Source of the DNA: Frigoribacterium sp. Leaf415 | GTDB lineage: Bacteria; Actinomycetota; Actinomycetes; Actinomycetales; Microbacteriaceae | Reading direction: 5' to 3' | Assembly: GCF_001424645.1 (NCBI RefSeq) | Contig: NZ_LMQR01000001.1 | Coordinates: 2,921,492-2,985,491, forward strand | Length of the DNA stretch: 64,000 nucleotides | In this document: one piece after another, positions 17,329-25,353 of the stretch | Numbering within the stretch: the stretch's first letter is position 1 | Layout of the letters: every line of letters starts with the position of its first letter | Made by a program: the position numbers and the translations under genes | Notes under the pieces: generated by a model | What the model saw: only the letters and a program-made list of their open reading frames with translations | Databases searched by the model: none | What the model was told of the DNA's origin: nothing

Positions 17329-17883
17329 ATGTCGGCAGACCTGACCGAGGCTTCCGACGCCGTGCTCGCGTCGCGCGCCGCCGAGGGCGACGAGCGGGCC
17401 TTCGAGGTGCTGCTGCGACGCCATCTCGGGCTGATGACGGCATACGCCACCCGGTTGACCGGCTCACGGGCCGACGCGACCGACGCGGTGCAGGAGGCGT
17501 CCATCACGATCTGGCGCGAACTGCCCACGCTGCAGACGCCCGCCGCGGCCAAGGGCTGGATGATGCGCATCGTGTCGCGGAAGGCCTTCGACCTGATCCG
17601 CTCGCGACGCCTCACCGACGACGTCGACGACCTCGAGCTGGCCTCGGCGACGCCGACGACCGATCCGGAGCGCCTGGCGTCGTCGAACGACGCCATGGAG
17701 GCGTTGCGTGCGGCACTGGCTCGACTGCCTGCCTCCCAACGGCAGGTGTGGGCGCTGCGCGAGGTCGGAGGCGAGTCGTACACCGAGATCGCCGAACGGA
17801 CCGGCACCACCGTGACCGCGGTCCGGGGGCAGCTCGCCCGGGCCCGAGAGACACTGACCCGCGAGATGGAGGCCTGGCGATGA
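17329..17883 (+). CDS. ECF-type RNA polymerase sigma factor
   Basis: 184 residues. Region 2 contains YATRLTGSRADATDAVQEA; region 4 contains LPASQRQVWALREVGGESY and an HTH (YTEIAERTGTTVTAVRGQLA). No sigma region 3. ATG at 17329 follows AGAGGGGG. Its stop overlaps the next gene by ATGA, so the downstream Asp23-type protein is co-translated and could act as its regulator. The sigma factor probably controls the whole cluster. Confidence 0.92.
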   Translation: MSADLTEASDAVLASRAAEGDERAFEVLLRRHLGLMTAYATRLTGSRADATDAVQEASITIWRELPTLQTPAAAKGWMMRIVSRKAFDLIRSRRLTDDVDDLELASATPTTDPERLASSNDAMEALRAALARLPASQRQVWALREVGGESYTEIAERTGTTVTAVRGQLARARETLTREMEAWR

Positions 17884-18533
17884 GTGACCGTCCTCACGGC
17901 ACCGACCATGCCCACGAAGACCCGACCCCGCCCGACGTGCCCGTCGACCTGGGCGAGGCCGTCGAGGGTGCCGACGACGGCGTCTCGCCCGAACGTCTCG
18001 TCGACTACCTCGACGCCGGTCGGCAGCCCTACGACCCCGAGATCGAGGAGTCGCCCGAGGCCCGGGCCCAGCTCGCCGCCCTCGAGCGCCTCCGGGCGAT
18101 GGGCGCCCGGCTGCTCGAGTCCGACGCCGCAGCGACCCCTGCACCCGACCCGAGCTGGATCTCGGGCGTGATGGACCGCGTGCGCCTCGAGTCGCGGGCC
18201 GGGCGGCAGATCCCGCTCGCCTCGATCGACGAGCGTTCCACCCTGCACATCACCGAGGGCGCCGTGCGGGCGCTCATCCGCGAGGCCGGCGACGGCGTCG
18301 AGGGCGCCATGGTCATCTCGTGCACGATCCACGGCGACGTCAGCGTTCCCGGGGCGTTGGTCCGGGTCGAGGTCGTCGTCAGCGGCCTGTTCGGCGAGCC
18401 GCTGCCGGCGCTCGCCGAGGCGGTCCAGGCGGCCGTGTCGTCGAGCCTGTCCCGTCAGACCGAACTGACCCTCGAGAGCGTGGACGTCGTCGTGGACGAC
18501 GTCCACCTGCAGAGCGAAGGAGGCGCGGCATGA
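17880..18533 (+). CDS. Asp23/Gls24-family protein with acidic N-terminal domain
   Basis: 217 residues. The acidic N-terminal half (SPERLVDYLDAGRQPYDPEI, then a helix with AALERLRAMGARLLE) is followed by an Asp23-like domain from about residue 110 (STLHITEGAVRALIREAGDGV). The position right after an ECF sigma gene is where anti-sigma factors sit, and the N-terminal helical part could bind the sigma factor. That is inference; no zinc anti-sigma HxxxCxxC motif is present. Confidence 0.75.
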   Translation: MSDRPHGTDHAHEDPTPPDVPVDLGEAVEGADDGVSPERLVDYLDAGRQPYDPEIEESPEARAQLAALERLRAMGARLLESDAAATPAPDPSWISGVMDRVRLESRAGRQIPLASIDERSTLHITEGAVRALIREAGDGVEGAMVISCTIHGDVSVPGALVRVEVVVSGLFGEPLPALAEAVQAAVSSSLSRQTELTLESVDVVVDDVHLQSEGGAA

Positions 18534-19033
18534 GCGACGAGGACGGCCTGCGGGCCCCCATCAGCCCGGCCGACCTGTCCCTGCTCGCCGCCGAGCTCGG
18601 CGAGATCGCCGCGTCGGTCGACGGCGTCGTGCACGTCCGGGCACGGCCCGGCTTCGGGAGCGTCGTGCGGTCGGCCCTGCAGGGGCTGAGCACCGTCGTC
18701 GGGGGCGGAGGGGTCGTGGGCTCCACCGTGCAGAGCGACGACTCGGTCGCGGCCGAGGCGGGTGCGTCGGCCGCGTCCGACGTCCCGGATGCCGAGCGTG
18801 CCGACCCGGCCTCGGCCGAGGCCGCCGCACCCGGGCGACCCGTGCCGCTCGTCGGCATCGCCGTGGCCGACCTCGAGACCCGCATCACCCTCGACATCGC
18901 GGTCGACGAGAGCGGCTCCGGGCCCCTCGTGGCCCGTGCGGTCGCCCAGGCGCTGCTCGACCGGGTGAGCGGGGAGCCCGTTCCGCCGGCCTCGGTCGAC
19001 CTGCGCATCGTCTCGGTCGCGACCGGGGCCTGA
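18530..19033 (+). CDS. Asp23-like small protein, last gene of sigma operon
   Basis: 167 residues. SLLAAELGEIAASVDGVVHV starts a possible Asp23-like fold. It is split by a Ser/Ala-rich segment (about 65-105) and resumes with PLVGIAVADLETRITLDIAVD. The ribosome site GAAGGAGG is itself a copy of the dispersed motif. Coupled to the previous gene (ATGA). Not recognised as a defined family. Confidence 0.6.
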   Translation: MSDEDGLRAPISPADLSLLAAELGEIAASVDGVVHVRARPGFGSVVRSALQGLSTVVGGGGVVGSTVQSDDSVAAEAGASAASDVPDAERADPASAEAAAPGRPVPLVGIAVADLETRITLDIAVDESGSGPLVARAVAQALLDRVSGEPVPPASVDLRIVSVATGA

Positions 19034-19078
19034 GCGCGCCTCCTGCCGGTGCTGCGTGGAGTCGCACCGCCTGATGGA

Positions 19079-19108
19079 CGTCGCACCGTCGACTTCGGCG
19101 GTGCGACG
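19079..19108. repeat. Inverted repeat downstream of the sigma operon
   Basis: CGTCGCACCG (19079-19088) pairs with CGGTGCGACG (19099-19108). Further GTCGCACCGCC and GGCGGTGCC words flank it. A dispersed-motif copy lies at each side (19035, 19152). Possible terminator before the tRNA gene. Confidence 0.55.
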
Positions 19109-19167
19109 CCCGTTCGGCGGTGCCACACGCTCGGCAGGCCACAGGGAGCACCGGAGGCGCGGGCCGC

Positions 19168-19173
19168 TATAGT
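19168..19173 (+). promoter_or_regulatory. -10 element of the tRNA gene
   Basis: TATAGT in a GC-rich context, 27 bases before the mature tRNA 5' end. No good -35 is evident. Confidence 0.5.
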
Positions 19174-19199
19174 GGTCTGACGCGCCCTCGAGGCGCCGC

Positions 19200-19270
19200 G
19201 CGAGTGTAGTTCAATGGTAGAACTTCAGCTTCCCAAGCTGATAGCGCGGGTTCGATTCCCGTCACTCGCT
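19200..19270 (+). tRNA. tRNA-Gly (anticodon CCC)
   Basis: 71 bases. The acceptor stem GCGAGTG pairs with CACTCGC, the anticodon arm TCAGC TTCCCAA GCTGA gives CCC, and the T arm has GGTTCGATTCC. CCA is not encoded (discriminator T, then CTC). It precedes the toxin island, but I find no duplicated tRNA 3' end downstream. Confidence 0.95.
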
Positions 19271-19427
19271 CTCTTCTCGTCTCACGCGACGGTCGGGCTG
19301 ACGGCCTGGTCACCGCCGTCAGGTCTCTTCCCGCGTCATCGGGGTACGCGCTCGTGGGGCGTTCGGCCGACGGCGGCCGCGTGCACCGTCCCCGTACGAT
19401 GGACGTCGCCGCTACCGGGGGGAAGCC

Positions 19428-20570
19428 ATGACCGACGACGACGCCACGACGACCGTCTCGTTGCTGCATCCGATGCTCGACACGCACGGGCCCGGCTGGG
19501 TCGAGTCGCGGTCGAGCAAGCCCGTCGTCGGGGTGTCGAGCGGCCTCTCGGCCCTCTTCGTCGACTGTGCCGGGCCGGGCACCCGCGTCGCGCTCGTCAC
19601 CGCCCCGGAATCACGGCTCACGTACTCGCTGTTCCACCTGCTCGACGTGCTCGGCGGGGTCTGGCTGACCCGCGCCTCCGACGGTTCGTTGCGTCGGGCG
19701 ATCACGCTCGAGCCGGTGCGCTCGCCGGCGCACGGGCTCGGCGTGACCGAGGACGGCTACCCGCTGCCGCAGGACGAGGCACCGTCGGCGGTCCGGCTCG
19801 ACGAGGGGCGCACCGTCGACCCCGACGCCGTCCCGTGGACGCAGCTCGCCGTCGTCACCCACCACCGGGCACGGGCCGAGGCCCGACTCGGCGGGACGCT
19901 CGAACGACTCGTCGAGGCGCTCGCGCCCGGCACACGAACCCTGTGGGGGACGACCGAACCGGCCACCACGGCCTGGGACCGCGACTTCTTCACGGCCGCC
20001 GCGCGCAGCCGCATGCCGTCCGAGACGCGGTTCCACGTGGCCGGCGGCGACGCCTCCGGGCCGAGGTACCGGGGCTGGGTGCGCATCGCGCGCAGCGACG
20101 ACGGGGTGATCGAGGAGACCCGCATCGTCGTGACCGGTGCCGTCGCGCCGGGCGTCGTCGCGGACGCCCTCGCCGACGTGGCCGGTCGACAGCAGGTCTT
20201 CCTGGCCACGGCGTGGTCGATGTCCGGCCGAGCCGACGCGACGGTGTCCGCCCACGACCGGGTGGCACCGCAGCCGCTCGCCGCCGTCATCGGGGCCCGG
20301 AGCGTTCGGGGCATGCAGCTGGACGTCGAGGGCCTGGTCCGTCGGGTGGGTGGACGGGTGCTCGGGTCGTCGCGGACGCCGTCGGTGCTCGTGTCGTTCT
20401 ACGAGGGGCCGGCCGGTGACGCCGAGGTCGGTGCCGGTGCTGGTGCTGGTGCTGTCGACGGTGCCGCCGCCGCAGCCCGCTGGCACCGTTTCGCCGACGC
20501 GGTCGAGGTCGTCGGTGCCGACGAGATCCTCGCCGCGATGACCCCGCCGGGGGTGCGCCGTGCCTCGTGA
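19428..20570 (+). CDS. DUF6177-family protein of a type VII secretion-type locus
   Basis: 380 residues, soluble. The conserved-looking N-terminal part (SKPVVGVSSGLSALF, LTYSLFHLLDVLGGVWL) and the late LVSFYEG segment fit DUF6177, which in actinobacteria accompanies WXG100-like genes and secreted toxins. A GAG(A)-repeat linker (about 338-351) comes from a short DNA repeat. It is the first gene of the island, with GGGGGGAAGCC before the ATG. Its 3' end overlaps the next start by 11 bases. A chaperone or secretion-accessory role is an inference. Confidence 0.7.
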   Translation: MTDDDATTTVSLLHPMLDTHGPGWVESRSSKPVVGVSSGLSALFVDCAGPGTRVALVTAPESRLTYSLFHLLDVLGGVWLTRASDGSLRRAITLEPVRSPAHGLGVTEDGYPLPQDEAPSAVRLDEGRTVDPDAVPWTQLAVVTHHRARAEARLGGTLERLVEALAPGTRTLWGTTEPATTAWDRDFFTAAARSRMPSETRFHVAGGDASGPRYRGWVRIARSDDGVIEETRIVVTGAVAPGVVADALADVAGRQQVFLATAWSMSGRADATVSAHDRVAPQPLAAVIGARSVRGMQLDVEGLVRRVGGRVLGSSRTPSVLVSFYEGPAGDAEVGAGAGAGAVDGAAAAARWHRFADAVEVVGADEILAAMTPPGVRRAS

Positions 20571-21012
20571 GTACACCGTGGTGACGCCCGAGCCCGTGAC
20601 CGCCGTCGACGGTGCCCGCGCAGCCGCCGAGATCGACCCGTACCTCGGCCTCGGCAAGCTCTGGAACGGCGGCGGGCTGCAGATCGCGACCGACGACGGG
20701 CTCGTGCTGGCCATCGTGCGCAGCACCTACGTCGAGGACCCGGCCGACGCCTCCGTCCTGCTCGGGGTGGACGTCGAGGCGGGCAGCTGGCTGACCGAGG
20801 CGTACGCGCCGGGCACCGATCCGGTGTCGGACGCGGTCGTCCAGGCGCTCGTCCGCAACACCGGGGGGCGGGTCGTGGTCGAGGCGGTGCCGGGCGGGCC
20901 GAGGCCCGCGACGGCTGCGCCCGCGACGGCTGCGCCCGCGACGGCTGCGCCCGCGACGGCTGCGCCCGCGACGGCCGCGCCCGCGACCACGAACGAAGGG
21001 GCACACTCATGA
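20560..21012 (+). CDS. Unknown protein with PATAA repeat tail
   Basis: 150 residues. The globular part (1-115: IDPYLGLGKLWNGGG, ATDDGLVLAIVRSTY) is unfamiliar. The C-terminal 35 residues are five PATAA units encoded by a 15-bp tandem repeat. GTG at 20560 lies inside the 3' end of the DUF6177 gene and its stop overlaps the DUF6507 start, so it is part of one coupled operon. No signal peptide. Confidence 0.7.
   Translation: MPREYTVVTPEPVTAVDGARAAAEIDPYLGLGKLWNGGGLQIATDDGLVLAIVRSTYVEDPADASVLLGVDVEAGSWLTEAYAPGTDPVSDAVVQALVRNTGGRVVVEAVPGGPRPATAAPATAAPATAAPATAAPATAAPATTNEGAHS
20905..20979. repeat. 15-bp tandem repeat, five units
   Basis: CCCGCGACGGCTGCG repeated at 20905, 20920, 20935, 20950 and (one change) 20965; it encodes PATAA. 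Near-identity between units suggests recent slippage, so copy number may vary between strains. Confidence 0.95.
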
Positions 21013-21401
21013 GCTCGTGGTCGATCTCACCCAGCGGTGTGCAGGCGGTCCTGGCCGACGTCCAGGTCTCGGCCGGCGAGCTCGGCACGGCCGCGGGCGG
21101 CCTCGCGACCGGTCACGAGGAGCTGAGCGGTGGCGTCGGCGACCTGCTCGTCGGTGTCGCCAACGCGGTGCTGGGGCTGATCGAGTCCGAGGCGACGACC
21201 CTCACGTCGGTCGTGAACCGCATCGAGTCGTGCGGCACAGGTGCCGCCGAGGCGACCATCGCCTACGTCGCCGGCGACGAGGAGATGGCGGCGAACGCCC
21301 AGTCCGCCGCCGTGACGGCGGCCGCCGAGGCACCCGCGCTGGCGAGCGAGCAGAGCGCCGCCGGCATCCCGCCCGTCTCGACCCCGGGGGTGCCGCGATG
21401 A
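21009..21401 (+). CDS. DUF6507 / WXG100-like small helical protein
   Basis: 130 residues, mostly two long helices. The opening SSWSISPSGVQAVLADVQ fits DUF6507, an ESX-type family whose members occur beside secreted toxins. WXG100-like partners form helical hairpin dimers for type VII secretion. It overlaps both neighbours (ATGA). Probably the small partner or co-substrate of the toxin that follows. Confidence 0.75.
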   Translation: MSSWSISPSGVQAVLADVQVSAGELGTAAGGLATGHEELSGGVGDLLVGVANAVLGLIESEATTLTSVVNRIESCGTGAAEATIAYVAGDEEMAANAQSAAVTAAAEAPALASEQSAAGIPPVSTPGVPR

Positions 21402-23590
21402 GCCCCTCGCTGATCGTCCCCGGTGCGATCCCCGGCGTCACCATCGACCCGGCGGCGATCTCGACGTCCGCCGCCACCTTCCGCAGCACGGCGACCGCCA
21501 TCGCCGAGAAGGGTGCGGGCGTCGTCACCTCCTGGTCCGGGCTGTCGGGCGTCTACGCGGCGCCCGAGGCCGAGCAGTTGTTCGTCGCCATGGACCCGGT
21601 CGGCACGAGCACGCAGACCCTCGGTGACACGTTCGGCCAGGTCGCGACGTTGCTCGACGACCTCGCCACGGCCGTCGCCGCGCCCGTCGCCCGGCTCAAG
21701 GAGCTCGTCACCGAGGCCGAGGCCTTCACCGCCGAGGTGTCCGGCGGCGTCACCTACAGCACCGAGAGCTACAACTCGTACATCTCGAGCGGGCCCGACG
21801 AGACCACGGTCGAGTGGTACGACCACATCCCCTCGCGCAACCGCAACGACGAGTTGCTCGGCGAGGTGAACGCCGAGGTCGCCAAGATCGATGCGGCCCG
21901 AGCCGAGTGCGAGAACGGCATCAACGCGTTGCGCACCGACCCGATGTGCTTCCCCGAGCAGGTCGGCCTGTCGGCTGAGCAGCTCGACTCGATGAAGGAC
22001 CTGCCCTACGGCGCCCCGGGCGACCCGCACAAGACCTGTTCCGAGTCGATGGGCACGGGTCTCGGCATGTTCATCGCCGAGGCGGCCTACGGCGCCGGTG
22101 CCCTGGTGGGTTGGGACATCCAGGGCGGCACGGGCGTCACCAAGGAGTTCGGCCTCGAGGCCTGGGGCGGCCTGCTCCAGGGGCTCGGGGCCATCGCGAT
22201 CACGAGTCCGGCGACGATCGCGCTGGCGTACGCACCTCCCGGCACGGTGCCGGCGGCCGCCCAGCCGGCCGTCGACTGGTACCGCACCACGATCGAGGGC
22301 GTCACGCAGGGCATCGTGGGCACGCCCGAGATGTACGACGAGGACCCGGTCGCGGCCGGCACCTACGCCACCCTCGGCGTGGCCTCGTTCTTCGTCCCGG
22401 TCGGAGGCGCAGCCGTCGGCGGGACGAAGGCGGCGACGGGCCTCGCACGGCTCGGTGGCGCCGCGGAACGAGCTGCGCTCCGTGCCCCCGAGGGTTCCCT
22501 GTCGCGGATCGGCCTGACACACGCGGGTCACGCCCTGAACGCCATGTCGGAGACCACGCGTCTGCTGACCGGAGGGCACGGCTCGGCCGGTCGTGGGCCG
22601 GACGCCGCGCCCTCGCGCTTCGACGAGCAGGTCGCCCGGCTCGACGACGTCGTCGGCGTCCGCGCCGACGGCCTCGCGCCGCCGCCCACCCGCGTCGACG
22701 GCCCCAACACGACGCCCGGGCCCATCCGCGGTGACGACGCGGCCGCCCCGCCCGTTCGCGACGACGCGTCGGCCCCGCCTGTCCGTGACGACGCAGATGG
22801 CGCGGGTCACGCCGACGACGCGTCCGCCCCTCCCATCCGTGACGACGCAGGAGGCGCGGGTCACGCCGACGACGCCCCCGCGGCCGACCAGCCCGGTCAC
22901 GCCGACGGCGATGCCGGAACGGGCGGCTCGGGCGGCGACGCCCCTGGCTCGAGTGGCACAACCACACCGAGCGCAGTGGATCGAAGCGGAATGACCCGGG
23001 AGCAACTCGCGAACTACCTGGACGTGATCAACCGAGAGGCCGCCAGAGAGTTCCGTGAGGGCGGTGCATGGCCCGCCGACCAGCGTGTCCCCGCCGACGT
23101 CCGATTCCTCGGCACAGACGGCAAGGTCGACTGGACGGACATCCCTTGGAAAGGATTCGCGGTCGACGAGAACAAGGTCCCCATCGTCGAGGTCGATCCG
23201 TACATCCCTGACGGCACCTTGTTCGACAGGGCGGGGTCGGCCGATGGCGTCTTCGTCTCACCTGTCCCTGACAGTGGCGTTCCGTTCACGCACGAGCAGC
23301 GGGCGACGCCTTGGGTGCCCGATCCAGCCATCGAGCACGTCTACAGGACTAAGGGTGACCTCGGAGACATCCGCGGTGCCTACGATCGAAGCGATGCCCT
23401 GACCCGCGAGCGGTTCGACCTGTCGATGTCGAACCATCGGAAGACCTGGGACGACATGCATCTCATGCGCGGGCCCATTGCTCCCGGGTTCGGGCAGAGT
23501 GGTGGCGGGGTCCAGCTCCTGCTCCCCATGAGCGTCCAGGACTTCATGCGTCTTGGACTGGTCGAAGAAGTGAAGGTGCCGTCCGCATGA
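21398..23590 (+). CDS. Polymorphic toxin with C-terminal TNT domain (NAD+ glycohydrolase)
   Basis: 730 residues. Residues about 10-110 form a WXG-like helical region (VVTSWSGLSGVYAAPEAEQL). Hydrophobic helical segments follow (about 215-365), then a repetitive acidic linker (about 440-530: RDDASAPP, DDAGGAGHADD). The C-terminal about 130 residues match the TNT domain of mycobacterial CpnT: DGTLFDRAGSADGVFVSP, PFTHEQRA, then GPIAPGFGQSGGGVQL, with Gln about 700 at the CpnT catalytic Gln position. TNT toxins hydrolyse NAD+. About 30 extra residues separate the two TNT blocks. The last about 650 bases are less GC-rich than the rest. The stop overlaps the first immunity-like gene. Confidence 0.88.
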   Translation: MSPSLIVPGAIPGVTIDPAAISTSAATFRSTATAIAEKGAGVVTSWSGLSGVYAAPEAEQLFVAMDPVGTSTQTLGDTFGQVATLLDDLATAVAAPVARLKELVTEAEAFTAEVSGGVTYSTESYNSYISSGPDETTVEWYDHIPSRNRNDELLGEVNAEVAKIDAARAECENGINALRTDPMCFPEQVGLSAEQLDSMKDLPYGAPGDPHKTCSESMGTGLGMFIAEAAYGAGALVGWDIQGGTGVTKEFGLEAWGGLLQGLGAIAITSPATIALAYAPPGTVPAAAQPAVDWYRTTIEGVTQGIVGTPEMYDEDPVAAGTYATLGVASFFVPVGGAAVGGTKAATGLARLGGAAERAALRAPEGSLSRIGLTHAGHALNAMSETTRLLTGGHGSAGRGPDAAPSRFDEQVARLDDVVGVRADGLAPPPTRVDGPNTTPGPIRGDDAAAPPVRDDASAPPVRDDADGAGHADDASAPPIRDDAGGAGHADDAPAADQPGHADGDAGTGGSGGDAPGSSGTTTPSAVDRSGMTREQLANYLDVINREAAREFREGGAWPADQRVPADVRFLGTDGKVDWTDIPWKGFAVDENKVPIVEVDPYIPDGTLFDRAGSADGVFVSPVPDSGVPFTHEQRATPWVPDPAIEHVYRTKGDLGDIRGAYDRSDALTRERFDLSMSNHRKTWDDMHLMRGPIAPGFGQSGGGVQLLLPMSVQDFMRLGLVEEVKVPSA

Positions 23591-23886
23591 GCAGCATGGA
23601 ATCTCTGGAGTCGCAGGTGCGGGCCCTCGGGCTCGGTCACCTCAATTACGTGATCGGTGATCCTGAGGCGAGCAAGCCTTATGCCCTCGTCATCGCCAAG
23701 AAAGCTGAGATCTGGACCACGTTCTTCGTCGATGAGCGAGGACTCGTCGAGGAGCAGAGCGTTCGGACTTACGGTGATCAAGAGGCTGCGAGCGCCGATT
23801 TCATTCGCCTCTTGCGCAACATGGCACGAATCGCAGAGATCGATGCCGAGCTGGCAGCCCGCCGCCGGGCCGCTGGGCAGAGTTGA
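23587..23886 (+). CDS. Likely immunity protein, array copy 1
   Basis: 99 residues. ATG overlaps the toxin stop (ATGA), which makes it the prime candidate for the cognate antitoxin. Shared pattern: helix, then GHLNYVIGD, a strand with ALVIAKKAEIW, TFFVDERGLVEEQSVRTY, and an acidic/Leu helix ADFIRLLRNMARI. Five further copies of this pattern follow. I do not recognise a named family; it is not the longer IFT of M. tuberculosis by eye. The cytoplasmic NAD+-sparing role is inferred from position. Confidence 0.75.
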   Translation: MSSMESLESQVRALGLGHLNYVIGDPEASKPYALVIAKKAEIWTTFFVDERGLVEEQSVRTYGDQEAASADFIRLLRNMARIAEIDAELAARRRAAGQS

Positions 23887-23989
23887 CGAGTTGGTCCGGT
23901 GGCCGGAGCTTTCTACGTCATGCGTTTGTCGGACGGAAAGCCGGACGTCGACGAGATCGGACGACACTGGAGTCCCCGAAGCGCGCGAC

Positions 23990-24274
23990 GTGAACGGACT
24001 CCGAGCAGAAGTGGAAGCGGCCGATTTCGGGCATCTGAATTTCCTCATCGGCGACACCTCGCTGCGCGTTCCGGGTGCGCAGGTGGTCGGGCAGATCGAC
24101 GGGGTGTGGGTGACGTTCTTGCGCGACGAACGAGGTCTCGTCGAGGAGCTGACACTCGTCGAGCATCCGGATGAGCGCTCTGCCGTGACGGAGTTCATGT
24201 CCCAGTTGCAGAACGTCGCCCGGTTGGAGGAGCTGCGGGCCCTCCTCGACACAGGCCTGGAGCCTCTTGACTGA
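23990..24274 (+). CDS. Likely immunity protein, array copy 2
   Basis: 94 residues from GTG 23990. Pattern as copy 1: FGHLNFLIGD, GVWVTFLRDERGLVEEL, SQLQNVARLEEL. There is no good ribosome site; an upstream in-frame leader would not align with the paralogues. About 100 bases separate it from copy 1 without overlap, and an ATG in another frame lies between. It differs from copy 1 in many positions, so it may protect against another toxin. Confidence 0.65.
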   Translation: MNGLRAEVEAADFGHLNFLIGDTSLRVPGAQVVGQIDGVWVTFLRDERGLVEELTLVEHPDERSAVTEFMSQLQNVARLEELRALLDTGLEPLD

Positions 24275-24303
24275 GCGGGCTCGGCGAGACGGAAGCGGAC
24301 GTC

Positions 24304-24423
24304 GTGCCGGCGCTTGACGAGACCCAGGCCGTCCGTGAAGAGAACGAACTCGCCTTCCAGGAGCGCCAGTGCAAGGGTGACTCACCCCATTCGGCGACGA
24401 CCGCCGAGGGGCCCAGGGGATGA
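24304..24423 (+). CDS. Possible short ORF within the array
   Basis: 39 codons from GTG 24304, ending in an ATGA overlap with copy 3. The peptide (VPALDETQAVREENELAFQE at its start) has no array signature. It could be a small coupled ORF or the remnant of a decayed copy. Evidence is only the open frame and the overlap. Confidence 0.25.
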   Translation: MPALDETQAVREENELAFQERQCKGDSPHSATTAEGPRG

Positions 24424-24755
24424 CGACGCTCCAAGAAACGGTCGCCACGATCGAGGCCGAGGGGCTCGACAGGTTCGCCTACGTGATCGGAGACGATCAC
24501 GGTAGTTCGGCGGACGCCCTGGTCCTGACCCGGCGAGACGGCGTCTGGACCTCGTTCTCGACCAACGAACGTGCCGGTGTCGAGAAGACCAGCGTTCGCA
24601 CGTACGAGGAACTCTCCGACGCTCTGGACGACTTCCTGCGTCTCATGAGGCTGAGGGCTGACGAGGACGCACTCATGTCGCGCATCAGGGAGAAGAACAG
24701 GCTCGCCCACGAGACGTGGCGGGCGTCACAAGACGACCGGCCGGGGAAGGCCTGA
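24420..24755 (+). CDS. Likely immunity protein, array copy 3
   Basis: 111 residues. Pattern: RFAYVIGDD, ALVLTRRDGVWTSFSTNERAG, VRTYEELSDALDDFLRLMRL. It has a longer basic C-terminal tail than copies 1 and 2. The stop is followed after one base by the next ATG. Same inferred role; belongs to the variant group with STNER/STDER in place of VDERG. Confidence 0.7.
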   Translation: MTTLQETVATIEAEGLDRFAYVIGDDHGSSADALVLTRRDGVWTSFSTNERAGVEKTSVRTYEELSDALDDFLRLMRLRADEDALMSRIREKNRLAHETWRASQDDRPGKA

Positions 24756-24756
24756 C

Positions 24757-25353
24757 ATGGCGACGATCGAATCGGTGCAGGCTGTCATGGCGGCAGAGGG
24801 ACTCGACGACCTAGGACACGTCATCGACGGTGACCACGCGAACAGGACGGACTGCCTCGTCGTCACCCGACGCGACGATGCCTGGGTGACCTTTTCCACC
24901 GACGAACGCGCGGCGGTCGTCGACGGGAGCGTGCGAACCTACCCGAGCGAGTCCGAGGCCCTGGAGGACTTCCTCGTCCTGCTCCGGCTGAAGAAGCTCC
25001 TCCGCGACCTGCAACGGGAGCGCGACCTCGAGCGCGTCGAACGTGCGTCGATGACCGACCTCGAGTCGCTGCCTGCGCACATGGAGGCGGAGGGCTTGAA
25101 CCGCGTCCGTGTCGCTCTCGGTGACGTGTACCTCAGGCGCCAGGACTGTCTCGCCGTGGCGCGACGTGACGGCGTGTGGAGCACCTTCTACGTCGACGAA
25201 CGAGCTGCCGTGGAGGAACGGAGCCTGCACACGTTCCCCGACGAGGTCTCGGCCGTGGCCGACTTCCTCGACCGTCTGAGGTCCCAGCATCGCAAGCTCG
25301 AGATCCGGGACGAACTCCGAGACCGACGCCGACGAGCAGGAGAACCGTCATGA
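24757..25353 (+). CDS. Likely immunity protein, fused double copy 4-5
   Basis: 198 residues containing two complete array domains head to tail. The first has LGHVIDGDHA, CLVVTRRDDAWVTFSTDERA and DFLVLLRLKKL; the second RVRVALGDVYL, CLAVARRDGVWSTFYVDERA and DFLDRLRSQ. An internal Met at the start of the second domain (SMTDLESL) is where a separate gene would begin, so this looks like two tandem genes joined by loss of a stop. It is coupled to copy 6 by ATGA. Confidence 0.75.
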   Translation: MATIESVQAVMAAEGLDDLGHVIDGDHANRTDCLVVTRRDDAWVTFSTDERAAVVDGSVRTYPSESEALEDFLVLLRLKKLLRDLQRERDLERVERASMTDLESLPAHMEAEGLNRVRVALGDVYLRRQDCLAVARRDGVWSTFYVDERAAVEERSLHTFPDEVSAVADFLDRLRSQHRKLEIRDELRDRRRRAGEPS

